A DNA stretch of 64,000 bases from Streptomyces sp. TLI_105 (lineage in GTDB: Bacteria > Actinomycetota > Actinomycetes > Streptomycetales > Streptomycetaceae). The stretch is from NCBI RefSeq assembly GCF_900105415.1, contig NZ_FNSM01000001.1, positions 7,448,001 through 7,512,000 on the forward strand, read 5' to 3'. The translations under genes were made by a program, and so were the position numbers. The notes beneath the pieces are model-generated. The model had not been told where the DNA came from and made no database searches. It worked only from the letters and a program-made list of their open reading frames with translations. Position 1 is the stretch's first letter. Every line of letters begins with the position of its first letter. Below are positions 26,677 to 35,060 of this stretch, in pieces.

Positions 26677-28688
26677 TACCAGATGGTGGAGAAGCCGAGG
26701 CGGAGCTTCTCGTTGCTCTTCGCCACTTCGAGGGAGCCGGCCTTCACGTCGGCCGCTTCGCCGGTGGTGAGGGCGGTGTCGAAGAGCCGCACGTCGTCCA
26801 GGGCGCCGCGGAAGAGCTGCGCCACCCCGACCGGCTGGTTGGGGAAGTCGGGCCGGGCACCGATGTGGATGTTGAACTCGGCCGCCGGAGTGAGGTTCCG
26901 CTCGCTCGCCGAGGCCCCGGCCGGCATGGTCGCGGTGGCCGCGGGGCCCCCGTCCACGGCGAGGCGGATGGTGAGGCCCTGACGCGTGAACACGACGTGG
27001 TGCCACTGGCCGTCGTTGTACGAGGACGGGAGCGTCACCTCGGTGGAGCCGATGTCCGTGCCGACGGTGCCGCGCAGCACGTTGCTCCCGGGTTCGGCCC
27101 GGACGGAGAAGTGCCGGCCCTTCTTCAGCGGGTCGGTGCCCGGCATGCCGTACGCCCAGATGATCGGCAGCGTGCCCGTCGTGGCGGAGTGCTTGAACCA
27201 GGCCGTGACGGTGAAGTCCTTGTCGTCGACCCGCAGGGACGGCGAGCAGACGAGGCGCAGGTAGTCGTCCTCACCGTCGAACTCCATGGCCACGCCGTCG
27301 AGACGCGTGCCGAGCCGCGCCCCGCCGTGGACGATGGCGTGGTTGCCGGCCTCGCCGGGACCCTTGACGCGCGTGTCGGAGGTGCGCGGACGGCGCAGCT
27401 CCGTCCGGGAGCCGTCCATGGCCTGCTCGGTGAAGGCGGCGAAGGCGACGTTGCCGTGCGGGATGTTGCCGGCCGTCTCGTACACGATGCCGATCGAACC
27501 GTTCGGCAGCAGCGTCAGATCGGAGTAGCCGGTGCGGGCCGCCGAGACCAGGGTGCCGACGGTCTGCCAGGTCTTGCCCTCGTCGTACGAGGAGCGGACG
27601 GCCAGCTCTCGCCGGTCCTCCAGCGCGCTCGGGCCGAGACGGGAGGCACCCGAGTACAGCAGCTGGTCGGGCTTTCCGTCCTGGTCCACGGCGTGCAGCC
27701 GCAGCAGCGAGCCGAACACCGGGGAGGTGTCCAGGTCGGCCACCTGGGTGAAGGGGGCCGCGAAGGCTCCGCCGCCGTCGGTGCCGACGGCGGCGAGCCG
27801 GTGCTCGTTGGTCTGGCAGTGCGTGGGCGCGGAGTTGCGGGCGTTGACGTAGACGTTCCCGTCGACGGTCTCGACGACCGTGAGCTCCGCCGGGTACGCA
27901 CCGGACTTGCTCGCCTCGGAGGTGGCACCGAGGGTCCAGGTGAGTCCGCCGTCGTCGCTGATGTACAGCTGGCCGCCCGCGGTCGTGTCACCGCCGGCCG
28001 TGTGGTCGCCGGGGACGATCAGCCGGCCGTGGTGCGGACCGCGGCTGAGCTGGATGCCGTGGCCGGGGCCGGTGGAGACCCATCCCCAGCCGGCGGCCTT
28101 GAGCTGCGGCTGGGGCGCGCTCGCGGACCAGGTCACGCCGCCGTCCATGCTGTGGACGGCGTGGACGGTGCGCTCGTACCCGGTGCGGCTGGGCTTGACC
28201 GGGTCGTGGTTCCAGTCGCTGCTGGAGTACAGGAGCGTGATCCGGCCGGTGACCGCGTCCACGACCGGCGCGGGGTTGCCGTGGGCGAGCTCGTCGGAGC
28301 CGCCGACGACGATCTGGAGGGCCTGCCAGGTCGTACCTCCGTCGAGGGACCTCTTGAGCACGAGGTCGTTGTCGCCGACGTCGTGGCAGCCGGTGGAGTC
28401 CAGCCGGGTGCGGCCCTCGGCGAAGGCGAGGAGGACGCCCGTCTTGCTGGTGACGACGGCGGGGATGCGGGTGCAGTAGTAGTTCTCCCGCGCCTTGAAC
28501 GGCACGGTGGACACCTGCTTCGCGACCTCCGGCACGGTGGTCGCGGCCGTCGTCGAGGCGACGGCGGGCGACTGCGGCGCGACCGCGAGGACGACCGCGG
28601 CCAGGACGGCGAGGGAGAGCGCGCAGAACCACGCGGACAGCGCGAAGCGGCGAGCGCCCGGTGGACGGCGCTCGGACAAGGGCAGCAT
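26676..28688 (-). CDS. Secreted exo-alpha-sialidase with LamG-like C-terminal domain
   Basis: A 670-residue extracellular neuraminidase that releases terminal sialic acids. A signal peptide occupies about residues 1-45 (AWFCALSLAVLAAVVLAVAP core). The catalytic six-bladed propeller begins with the YCTRIPAVV motif, which carries the sialate-binding Arg. Four Asp boxes follow: SLDGGTTW, SMDGGVTW, SDDGGLTW and SYDEGKTW. The C-terminal third (about 440-640) is a concanavalin/LamG-like jelly roll for glycan or substrate binding. GAGG upstream supports the ATG at 28688. No sialic acid uptake or lyase genes are visible nearby, so it may act in scavenging or interaction with host- or animal-derived glycans. 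Confidence 0.92.
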   Translation of the reverse strand: MLPLSERRPPGARRFALSAWFCALSLAVLAAVVLAVAPQSPAVASTTAATTVPEVAKQVSTVPFKARENYYCTRIPAVVTSKTGVLLAFAEGRTRLDSTGCHDVGDNDLVLKRSLDGGTTWQALQIVVGGSDELAHGNPAPVVDAVTGRITLLYSSSDWNHDPVKPSRTGYERTVHAVHSMDGGVTWSASAPQPQLKAAGWGWVSTGPGHGIQLSRGPHHGRLIVPGDHTAGGDTTAGGQLYISDDGGLTWTLGATSEASKSGAYPAELTVVETVDGNVYVNARNSAPTHCQTNEHRLAAVGTDGGGAFAAPFTQVADLDTSPVFGSLLRLHAVDQDGKPDQLLYSGASRLGPSALEDRRELAVRSSYDEGKTWQTVGTLVSAARTGYSDLTLLPNGSIGIVYETAGNIPHGNVAFAAFTEQAMDGSRTELRRPRTSDTRVKGPGEAGNHAIVHGGARLGTRLDGVAMEFDGEDDYLRLVCSPSLRVDDKDFTVTAWFKHSATTGTLPIIWAYGMPGTDPLKKGRHFSVRAEPGSNVLRGTVGTDIGSTEVTLPSSYNDGQWHHVVFTRQGLTIRLAVDGGPAATATMPAGASASERNLTPAAEFNIHIGARPDFPNQPVGVAQLFRGALDDVRLFDTALTTGEAADVKAGSLEVAKSNEKLRLGFSTIW

Positions 28689-28896
28689 GAAGGAACACCT
28701 CTTACGAAAGCGAAAGCGGAGGCGACGGACGAGGGGCGGCTGGGCCGGGAAGCGGTTGTGCCGCGTTCGTCAGCGGGCCGGTCGCGGCGGCCCCCGCGGA
28801 GCGGAAGGGCACCGAGCACGGGCGACGCGACAGACGCTCGCCTCGGCGTTCGTCCCATCCCCCGGTGAGATCTCCCGGCGAGGGACGCTACCTCAT

Positions 28897-28904
28897 GTGA
28901 TCAC
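28897..28904. promoter_or_regulatory. GTGATCAC palindrome upstream of the sialidase
   Basis: A perfect 8-bp palindrome in the local context ATGTGATCACTT, about 210 bp upstream of the sialidase start in the 254-bp gap between it and the next gene. It could be an operator, but it is short and could be chance. Confidence 0.25.
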
Positions 28905-28942
28905 TTGTGCGCAGCCCGCCCCGACGGTTCGTCAGTTCGGAC

Positions 28943-30724
28943 TCAATCGGCGGACCTGGTCCAGCCGTTCGCCTCGATCCGCGCCCCGTCCGCCGGCCGC
29001 GCCTCGTCGAACACCGGCAGCCCCGCCGCGTCGAGCAGCCGCAGCCCGTCCACGTACACACCCCGTCCCACGTACCGCTGATCGGTGGTGTACCGCCAGC
29101 GCAGGAGGGCGTTCGCCCCGGGCAGCGGCGCGGACACGGTGTGCCAGACGCGGCCGGACCAGCCGCCGACCGTGCCCGTCGGGTGCTCGGCGCGGCCGTC
29201 GGTGGTGAAGGGCACCGGCCGCCAGGTCGTGCCGCCGTCGGCCGAGGCCTCCAGGGCGACCGGGTCGGCGCCCGGCTCGGTGTCCCACCACAGCGCGCAC
29301 TCCAGGCTTGCGGCGCCGGTCACATGAGGCAGCGTCAGGGTGGCCGTCGTGGCGCTCGCCATGCCGGAGAACCATGAGGTACGGCCCCGGGCCGGGCGGA
29401 CGGGGACGGCGCGGGCCAGCCGGTCCGCCGTGGCGACGCGCGGCGCGGAGCCGGAGCGCCAGGAGCGCACCGGGTGCACGGAGTTGCCGAGCACGATCAG
29501 GAACGCGTCGGTCGTCGGGTCGAGGACGAGGCTGGTGCCCGTGAAGCCGGTGTGCCCGGCCGTGCGCGGGGTGGCCATGGCGCCCATGTACCAGTGCTGG
29601 TAGAGCTCGAAGCCGAGCCCGTGCTCGTCGCCGGGGAAGGCGGTGTTGAAGTCGGTGAACATCAGCTCCACCGACGCGGGGGAGAGGATGCGGGCCCGGC
29701 CGTACGCGCCGCCGTTGAGCAGGGTGCGGGCGAGGATCGCGAGGTCCCAGGCGCGGGAGAAGACACCGGCGTGGCCCGCCACACCCCCGAGGGAGTAGGC
29801 GTTCTCGTCGTGGACCTCGCCCCACACCATGCCCCGGTCGAGGCCGGACCAGGGCCGCCGGGCGTCCTCGGTGGCGGCGATCCCCGGACGCCAGGAGAGC
29901 GGCGGATTGAAACGAGTGCGGTGCATCCCGAGTGGAGCGGTGATCTCGTCGTGGAGCAGGACCTCCAGGCCGCGACCGGTGATCTCCTCCAGGATCAGCT
30001 GGAGCGAGATCAGGTTCAGGTCCGAGTAGAGGTACGCGGAGCCCGGCGGGTTCGCCGGGGTCTCGGCCCACAGCAGCCGCAGCTTCCCCTCCCGCGTCGG
30101 CTCCCGGTAGAGCGGGATCCAGGACCGGAAGCCGGACGTGTGGGTGAGCAGCTGCCGTACGGTGACGTCCTGCTTCCCACCGCCGCCGAACTCCGGCAGG
30201 TACGCGGCGACCTTCTCCTCCAGCTCCAGCGTCCCGCGCTCGATCTGCTGCACCGCCAGGATCGAGGTGAACAGCTTGGAGACCGACGCCAGGTCGAAGA
30301 CGGTGTCCTCGGTCATGGGGATCCGCCGCTCCGGCGGCAGCTCGACCCCGGCGTCGGTCTTCTCGTCGTACGCCGCGTACCGCACGGCCGAGCCGATCGC
30401 CCGGTGCAGGGCGACGGTCCCGCCCCGCCCGGCGAGCAGGACGGCGCCCGCGTACCACGGGTGCGTGGGGGAGGGCGCGAGGAAGCGCTCGGCGTCCGCG
30501 ACCAGCCCGTCCAGGTGCGGCGCGAGCAGCCCGGCGCGCTCCGCGGAGCCGCGCCGCAGCATGGTCCGCCGCGCGGCCGATCCCGACCCCGGTCCCGACC
30601 GCCGGCCCTCCGCAGCCGCCGCCCCCGGCACCGCACCGATCATCAGCGCCCCTCCAAGGGCCAGCACCCCGCCGCCGAAGGCGCGGCGGCTCGGCCTTAC
30701 GTCTCGCTTCGCCCGCTCCGTCAT
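28943..30724 (-). CDS. Secreted serine hydrolase (class C beta-lactamase/PBP4 family)
   Basis: A 593-residue exported protein. It begins with a twin-arginine-like SRRAFGGGVLALGGALMIG signal (about residues 12-38). The penicillin-binding fold has the SxxK nucleophile motif in DLASVSKLFTS (near 145), the Tyr motif in YLYSDLN (near 240) and the third box as GHTGFTG (near 395). The C-terminal 150 residues form an extra beta-rich domain with SADGGTTWRPV, likely a carbohydrate- or wall-binding module. The ATG at 30724 is preferred over the GTG two codons earlier because GGGAGAGG lies six bases upstream. It may be an esterase, amidase or D-alanyl peptidase; beta-lactam hydrolysis is not implied. Confidence 0.87.
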   Translation of the reverse strand: MTERAKRDVRPSRRAFGGGVLALGGALMIGAVPGAAAAEGRRSGPGSGSAARRTMLRRGSAERAGLLAPHLDGLVADAERFLAPSPTHPWYAGAVLLAGRGGTVALHRAIGSAVRYAAYDEKTDAGVELPPERRIPMTEDTVFDLASVSKLFTSILAVQQIERGTLELEEKVAAYLPEFGGGGKQDVTVRQLLTHTSGFRSWIPLYREPTREGKLRLLWAETPANPPGSAYLYSDLNLISLQLILEEITGRGLEVLLHDEITAPLGMHRTRFNPPLSWRPGIAATEDARRPWSGLDRGMVWGEVHDENAYSLGGVAGHAGVFSRAWDLAILARTLLNGGAYGRARILSPASVELMFTDFNTAFPGDEHGLGFELYQHWYMGAMATPRTAGHTGFTGTSLVLDPTTDAFLIVLGNSVHPVRSWRSGSAPRVATADRLARAVPVRPARGRTSWFSGMASATTATLTLPHVTGAASLECALWWDTEPGADPVALEASADGGTTWRPVPFTTDGRAEHPTGTVGGWSGRVWHTVSAPLPGANALLRWRYTTDQRYVGRGVYVDGLRLLDAAGLPVFDEARPADGARIEANGWTRSAD

Positions 30725-30781
30725 GTCCACCCTCTCCCACCGGGCGCGGCGGCGAAACGCAGACGCACCGGCCCCAAAGAA

Positions 30782-30798
30782 TCTGACGCTGCATCAGA
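30782..30798. promoter_or_regulatory. TetR-like operator upstream of the nitronate monooxygenase gene
   Basis: TCTGA-CGCTGCA-TCAGA is a perfect 5-bp inverted repeat with a 7-base spacer in the divergent gap. It resembles the CTGACG-type operators found before actinobacterial lipid-catabolism genes, which fits the acyl-CoA ligase operon downstream. Confidence 0.45.
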
Positions 30799-30841
30799 AA
30801 ATGTCTTCCCTCCGCCGCGCCGCTGCGGCATCCTGCCGCCC

Positions 30842-31954
30842 ATGAAGACGGAGCTGAGTCGCACACTGGGGATCGAGCACGCCATCTTCGGCTTCACGCC
30901 CTTCCCCGCGGTGGCCGCCGCACTCACCAGAGCCGGCGGGTTCGGCGTCCTCGGCGCGGTCCGCTACACCGCGCCCGACGACCTCGCCCGCGACCTCGAC
31001 TGGATGCAGGAGCACACCGACGGCCTGCCCTACGGCCTCGACGTCGTGATGCCCGCGAAGAAGGCGGTCGAAGGCGTCACCGAGGCCGAGATCGAGGCCA
31101 TGATCCCCGAGGAGCACCGGGCGTTCGTCCGCGCCACGCTCGCCAAGCACGGAGTCCCCGAACTGGCCGAGGGCGAGGCCTCCGGCTGGCGGATCACCGG
31201 CTGGATGGAGCAGGTCGCCCGCAGCCAGCTCGACGTGGCCTTCGGCTACCCGATCAGACTCCTCGCCAACGCCCTCGGATCGCCGCCGCCCGACGTCGTC
31301 GCCCGCGCCCACGACCACGGCGTCCTCGTCGCCGCCCTCGCCGGCAGCGCCCGCCACGCCCGCCACCACGCCGACGCCGGCATCGACATCGTCGTCGCCC
31401 AGGGGTACGAGGCGGGCGGCCACACCGGCGAGATCGCCTCCATGGTCCTCACCCCCGAGGTCGTCGACGCCGTCTCCCCGCTGCCCGTGCTGGCCGCCGG
31501 CGGCATCGGCAGCGGCGAGCAGATCGCCGCCGGACTCGCCCTCGGCGCCCAGGGCGTCTGGCTCGGCTCGATCTGGCTCACCACCACCGAGGCCGAGCTG
31601 CACTCCCGCGCCCTCACCGACAAGCTGCTCGCCGCCGGCTCCGGCGACACGGTCCGCTCCCGCGCACTGACCGGCAAGCCCGCCCGTCAGCTCCGCACCG
31701 AGTGGACCGACGCCTGGGACGACCCGGCGGGGCCCGGCCCGCTCCCCATGCCCCTCCAGGGACTCCTGGTCGCCGAGGCCGTCTCCCGTATCCAGCGGTA
31801 CGAGGTCGAGCCGCTCCTCGGCACCCCCGTCGGACAGATCGTCGGCCGGATGAACTCCGAGCGCAGCGTCCAGCAGGTCGTCGACGACCTCACCCGCGGC
31901 TTCGAGAAGGCCGTGGACCGCATCAACCGCATCGCCGGACGGAGCGCCCAGTGA
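30842..31954 (+). CDS. NAD(P)H-dependent flavin oxidoreductase / nitronate monooxygenase family
   Basis: A 370-residue FMN TIM-barrel protein. The NMO/2-nitropropane dioxygenase motifs are present: GGFGVLGAVRYT near the start, VVAQGYEAGGHTGEI with the catalytic-type His, and LPVLAAGGIGSGEQIAAGLALGAQGVWLG for phosphate binding. Its stop overlaps the GTG of an acyl-CoA ligase gene by four bases, so the two are translationally coupled. Members linked to acyl-CoA ligases in actinobacteria are associated with sterol or fatty-acid breakdown; that role is inferred here. The upstream CTGA-type operator supports lipid-responsive control. Confidence 0.9.
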   Translation: MKTELSRTLGIEHAIFGFTPFPAVAAALTRAGGFGVLGAVRYTAPDDLARDLDWMQEHTDGLPYGLDVVMPAKKAVEGVTEAEIEAMIPEEHRAFVRATLAKHGVPELAEGEASGWRITGWMEQVARSQLDVAFGYPIRLLANALGSPPPDVVARAHDHGVLVAALAGSARHARHHADAGIDIVVAQGYEAGGHTGEIASMVLTPEVVDAVSPLPVLAAGGIGSGEQIAAGLALGAQGVWLGSIWLTTTEAELHSRALTDKLLAAGSGDTVRSRALTGKPARQLRTEWTDAWDDPAGPGPLPMPLQGLLVAEAVSRIQRYEVEPLLGTPVGQIVGRMNSERSVQQVVDDLTRGFEKAVDRINRIAGRSAQ

Positions 31955-33627
31955 GCAACGGTCCCGCCGGAAGCCGGCCCCCCGCCGGAAGCCAGACCTC
32001 CACCGGAAGTCAGCCCTCCACCGGAAGTCAGCCCTCCACCGGAAGCCGGCACTCCACCGGAAGCCGGCCCCCCGCCGGAAATCAGGCCCCCTCCGGATTC
32101 TGGGCCCAGGCCGCCGCCGACCCCGGTCGCGCCGTCCTCGTCGCGCCCGACGGCGAGGAGTGGAGCGCCGGCCGGCTGCACGCCGAGGCCAACCGGCTCG
32201 TCCACGGGCTGCGCGCCGCCGGACTCGAACGCGGCGACGCGTTCGCCGTCGTCCTGCCCAACGGCCCCGAGTTCTTCACCGCCCATCTCGCCGCCACCCA
32301 GGCCGGTTTCTACCTCGTCCCCGTCAACCACCACTTCGTCGGCCCCGAGATCGCCTGGATCGTCGCCGACTCCGGCGCCAAGGTCCTGGTGGCGCACGAG
32401 CGCTTCGCCGAGGCGGTCACCCTCGCCGCCGACGAGGCCGGGCTCGCGCCCACCCACCGGTACGCCGTCGGCACCGTCCCCGGCTTCCGCCCGTACGCCG
32501 CACTGCTCGACGGGCAGGACGGATCCGCGCCCGCCGACCGCACGCTCGGCTGGGTCATGAACTACACCTCCGGCACCACCGGCCGGCCCCGGGGCATCCG
32601 CCGCCCGCTCCCCGGAAAGCTCCCCGAGGAGACCCACCTCGGCGGCTTCCTCGGCATCTTCGGCATCCGGCCCGCCGACGGCAACGTCCATCTCGTCTGC
32701 TCGCCGCTCTACCACACCGCCGTGCTCCAGTTCGCGGCCGCCGCCCTGCACATCGGCCACCCGCTCGTCCTCATGGACCGGTGGGAGCCGGAGGAGATGC
32801 TCCGGCTGATCGACCGGTACTCGTGCACCCACACCCACATGGTCCCCACCCAGTTCCACCGCCTGCTCGCCCTCCCCGCGGAGGTACGGGAGCGGTACGA
32901 CGTGTCCTCCATGCGCCACGCCATCCACGGCGCCGCGCCCTGCCCCGAGCACGTCAAGCGGGCAATGATCGACTGGTGGGGCCGGTGCGTCGAGGAGTAC
33001 TACGCGGCCAGCGAGGGCGGCGGCGCCTTCGCCACCGCCGAGGAGTGGCTCAAGAAGCCGGGGACCGTCGGCCGGGCCTGGCCCATCAGCGAACTCGCCG
33101 TCTTCGACGACGACGGCAAGCGGCTGCCGCCCGGCGAACTCGGCACCGTCTACCTCAAGATGAACACCGGCGGCTTCCAGTACCACAAGGACGAGGCGAA
33201 GACCGCGAAGAACCGCATCGGCGACTTCTTCACCGTCGGCGACCTCGGCGTCCTCGACGAGGACGGCTACCTCTTCCTCCGCGACCGCAAGATCGACATG
33301 ATCATCTCCGGCGGGGTCAACATCTACCCCGCCGAGATCGAGGCGGCGCTGCTCGCCCACCCCGCCGTCGCGGACGCCGCCGCCTTCGGGATCCCGCACG
33401 CCGACTGGGGCGAGGAGGTCAAGGCGGTCGTCGAGGCGGCCGAGGGATACGAGCCGGGGCCCGCGCTCGCCGCCGAGATCCTGGCCCACTGCGGCGACCG
33501 CCTCGCCGGCTTCAAACGCCCGAAGTCGGTCGACTTCGTCCCGGCCATGCCCCGCGACCCCAACGGCAAGCTGTACAAGCGCCGCCTCCGCGACCCGTAC
33601 TGGGAGGGCCGGGAGCGCCCGCTCTAG
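31951..33627 (+). CDS. Acyl-CoA synthetase (AMP-forming) with repeat-bearing N-terminus
   Basis: A 558-residue ANL-superfamily ligase that activates a carboxylic acid to its CoA thioester. The adenylation loop is NYTSGTTGRPRG (near 200), followed by the A5-type motif YYAASEGGG and the hinge region GDLGVLDEDGYLFLRDRKIDM. The C-terminal catalytic lysine lies in PRDPNGKLYKRRL. The GTG at 31951 overlaps the upstream stop. Residues 6-47 are seven tandem copies of a six-residue unit of type (A/T)GS(R/Q)xx, encoded by 18-bp DNA repeats and absent from ordinary family members. The tail is therefore probably disordered and not catalytic. The enzyme's last four bases overlap the convergent gene. Confidence 0.92.
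   Translation: MSNGPAGSRPPAGSQTSTGSQPSTGSQPSTGSRHSTGSRPPAGNQAPSGFWAQAAADPGRAVLVAPDGEEWSAGRLHAEANRLVHGLRAAGLERGDAFAVVLPNGPEFFTAHLAATQAGFYLVPVNHHFVGPEIAWIVADSGAKVLVAHERFAEAVTLAADEAGLAPTHRYAVGTVPGFRPYAALLDGQDGSAPADRTLGWVMNYTSGTTGRPRGIRRPLPGKLPEETHLGGFLGIFGIRPADGNVHLVCSPLYHTAVLQFAAAALHIGHPLVLMDRWEPEEMLRLIDRYSCTHTHMVPTQFHRLLALPAEVRERYDVSSMRHAIHGAAPCPEHVKRAMIDWWGRCVEEYYAASEGGGAFATAEEWLKKPGTVGRAWPISELAVFDDDGKRLPPGELGTVYLKMNTGGFQYHKDEAKTAKNRIGDFFTVGDLGVLDEDGYLFLRDRKIDMIISGGVNIYPAEIEAALLAHPAVADAAAFGIPHADWGEEVKAVVEAAEGYEPGPALAAEILAHCGDRLAGFKRPKSVDFVPAMPRDPNGKLYKRRLRDPYWEGRERPL
31966..32091 (+). repeat. Seven in-frame 18-bp tandem repeats
   Basis: Units start at 31966, 31984, 32002, 32020, 32038, 32056 and 32074. 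Units three and four are identical and the others differ by a few bases, mostly at CCGGAAG(C/T)C(A/G)G positions. The repeat is inside the acyl-CoA ligase coding sequence and keeps the frame, so copy number can change without knocking out the enzyme. Confidence 0.9.
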
Positions 33628-34295
33628 GCGGTGCCCTGCCGGCGGACCATCTCGGTGATCCAGACGGGTGCGAACGGGGAGATGCAGCCCGGGGCGGTCG
33701 GATGGTCCCTGAGCACCTGGAGCCGCTCACCGATGTCGACGGCGCGGGCGCGGTACTCGGGGTGCTCGATCCCGATCCGGGCCAGGCAGTGGTTCATCGC
33801 CCACTGCAGGCGGTCGGGCGCGTCCTTCATCTCCGCCTCGATGACGTCGAGCAGTCCGGGGAGGTCGAGGCCCTCGGGCTGCTTCGCCACGCGCGCGGTG
33901 GTCAGCGCCCAGCCCGCGCTCGCGACCACCGGATCCGGATCGGCGAGCCAGGCGAGGCGGAGCTCCTCGGCGTGCGGGTTCTTCTTCACCACGTAGTTCA
34001 CGAGCCAGTCGTGCACCTTGGGGGCGCGGGCCTCGCGCACCATGCGGTCGAGATCGTCCCGCTCGAACGCCTTCGGGCGGCAGACCAGGAGCGCGAGGAG
34101 CCGCGCGGCGGTGTCGTCCGTTTTCCAGAGCCGAAGCGCGAGCTCCTGCTGTGTCTTCAGCCGCTTCGCGAGCGCGCGCAGCTTGCCGAGGTTCACGCCG
34201 TGGTCGTCGCCGTGCCGCTCGTCGACCTCGCGTGCCTTCGGGTCGTCGAGCTCCGCCGGCTCGGCCATCACCTCGGCCAACGCCGTCTCCGCCAC
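33624..34295 (-). CDS. DNA alkylation repair protein (AlkD-like HEAT repeats)
   Basis: A 223-residue all-helical protein of the DNA alkylation repair family (PF08713 type). AlkD-like glycosylases wrap alkylated DNA with HEAT-like helical repeats. Segments such as LGKLRALAKRLKTQQELALR, CRPKAFERDDLDRMVREA and LQWAMNHCLARIGIEHPEYR fit the family, including its typical C-terminal AINNCLAEIGI-like block. The start is a GTG at 34295, five bases after GGAGG. It is convergent with the acyl-CoA ligase, with which it shares four bases. It lacks any other repair gene nearby. A catalytic Trp/Asp pair cannot be verified by eye, so it could be a non-enzymatic paralogue. Confidence 0.82.
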   Translation of the reverse strand: MAETALAEVMAEPAELDDPKAREVDERHGDDHGVNLGKLRALAKRLKTQQELALRLWKTDDTAARLLALLVCRPKAFERDDLDRMVREARAPKVHDWLVNYVVKKNPHAEELRLAWLADPDPVVASAGWALTTARVAKQPEGLDLPGLLDVIEAEMKDAPDRLQWAMNHCLARIGIEHPEYRARAVDIGERLQVLRDHPTAPGCISPFAPVWITEMVRRQGTA

Positions 34296-34388
34296 CTCGT
34301 CCTCCTGCCCGCCGCGTGTGAAATTCAGCCTATGCCGGACACCCGTGGGGTTAGGGTGCGGCGGATCGACCTTTTGGCGAGGAGGCGT

Positions 34389-35057
34389 GTGGAACAGCGG
34401 GTGCGGGTGCACAAGGTCCGGCTCGGCGCCGGCGAGGTCAGGGTCCTCCAACCGGATCCGGCCCCGGCGCGGCTCGCCCTGCGCGACGACGGCCACTGGC
34501 TGTCGATGTACGCCGACCGGGACGGTGCCGAGCGACTCACCGCGCTGTGGGCGCTGGCGGCCCGCTCCGCCCGCTCCCTGGTCCACCTCCCGATCCGCGC
34601 CAACCCGGCGCCCGGCGGGGCCGTGGGGGAGGGCGAGCCGGTCGCGCTCGACCTGGTCCTGGTCCACCACAGTCTGCAGTTCCCCACCGCCTCGTGGAAG
34701 CGGCTCCGGTCCCGGCTCGGCGCGGGCAGGCTTCACACCGCCGCCACCCCGGACGACGACTTCCCCGACGAGAGCGCCATCGACCACGAGCGCAGGTACC
34801 ACTCGACGTACCGGGACCACCTCGGCTTCGACATCGCCGCCCACACCCTCTTCGTCGTGGGCAGCGCCACGGCGTTCCGGGAGCACGGCTCCGCGCTGCG
34901 CGGTCTCGTCGACGAGGCCCCGTCCCACCGGCACCGCCATCCGGGTGCCGGGCACTTCTGCGTGGAGTTCGGCTCCGGCCCGTGGACGCGTCCGCGGACC
35001 CGCCGGCACGTGCCGGGTGTCCTGCACATCCAGTACTGCGAGGACTGGCGCGTCTGA
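34389..35057 (+). CDS. Hypothetical protein, soluble, Streptomyces-type
   Basis: A 222-residue hydrophilic protein with no signal peptide or membrane segment. The N-terminal part reads VHKVRLGAGEVRVLQPDPAP and the middle has LVLVHHSLQFPTASWKRLRS. The end carries a His/Arg-rich APSHRHRHPGAGHFCVEFGS followed by HIQYCEDWRV. A GAGGAGG stands three bases before the chosen GTG; an ATG at 34332 in the same frame is the alternative. I do not recognise the family. The IS element begins three bases after its stop codon, so its own terminator has been displaced, though the coding region seems complete. Confidence 0.6.
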   Translation: MEQRVRVHKVRLGAGEVRVLQPDPAPARLALRDDGHWLSMYADRDGAERLTALWALAARSARSLVHLPIRANPAPGGAVGEGEPVALDLVLVHHSLQFPTASWKRLRSRLGAGRLHTAATPDDDFPDESAIDHERRYHSTYRDHLGFDIAAHTLFVVGSATAFREHGSALRGLVDEAPSHRHRHPGAGHFCVEFGSGPWTRPRTRRHVPGVLHIQYCEDWRV

Positions 35058-35060
35058 TCA

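Noticed and set aside
31966..32091. CRISPR-like array
   Set aside because: The 18-bp units are directly adjacent without spacers and encode an in-frame peptide repeat within a ligase gene.
33624..35027. A 467-residue version of the AlkD-like protein starting near 35027
   Set aside because: The upstream half is antisense to another gene and has no homology; a GTG with GGAGG five bases upstream at 34295 gives the family length.
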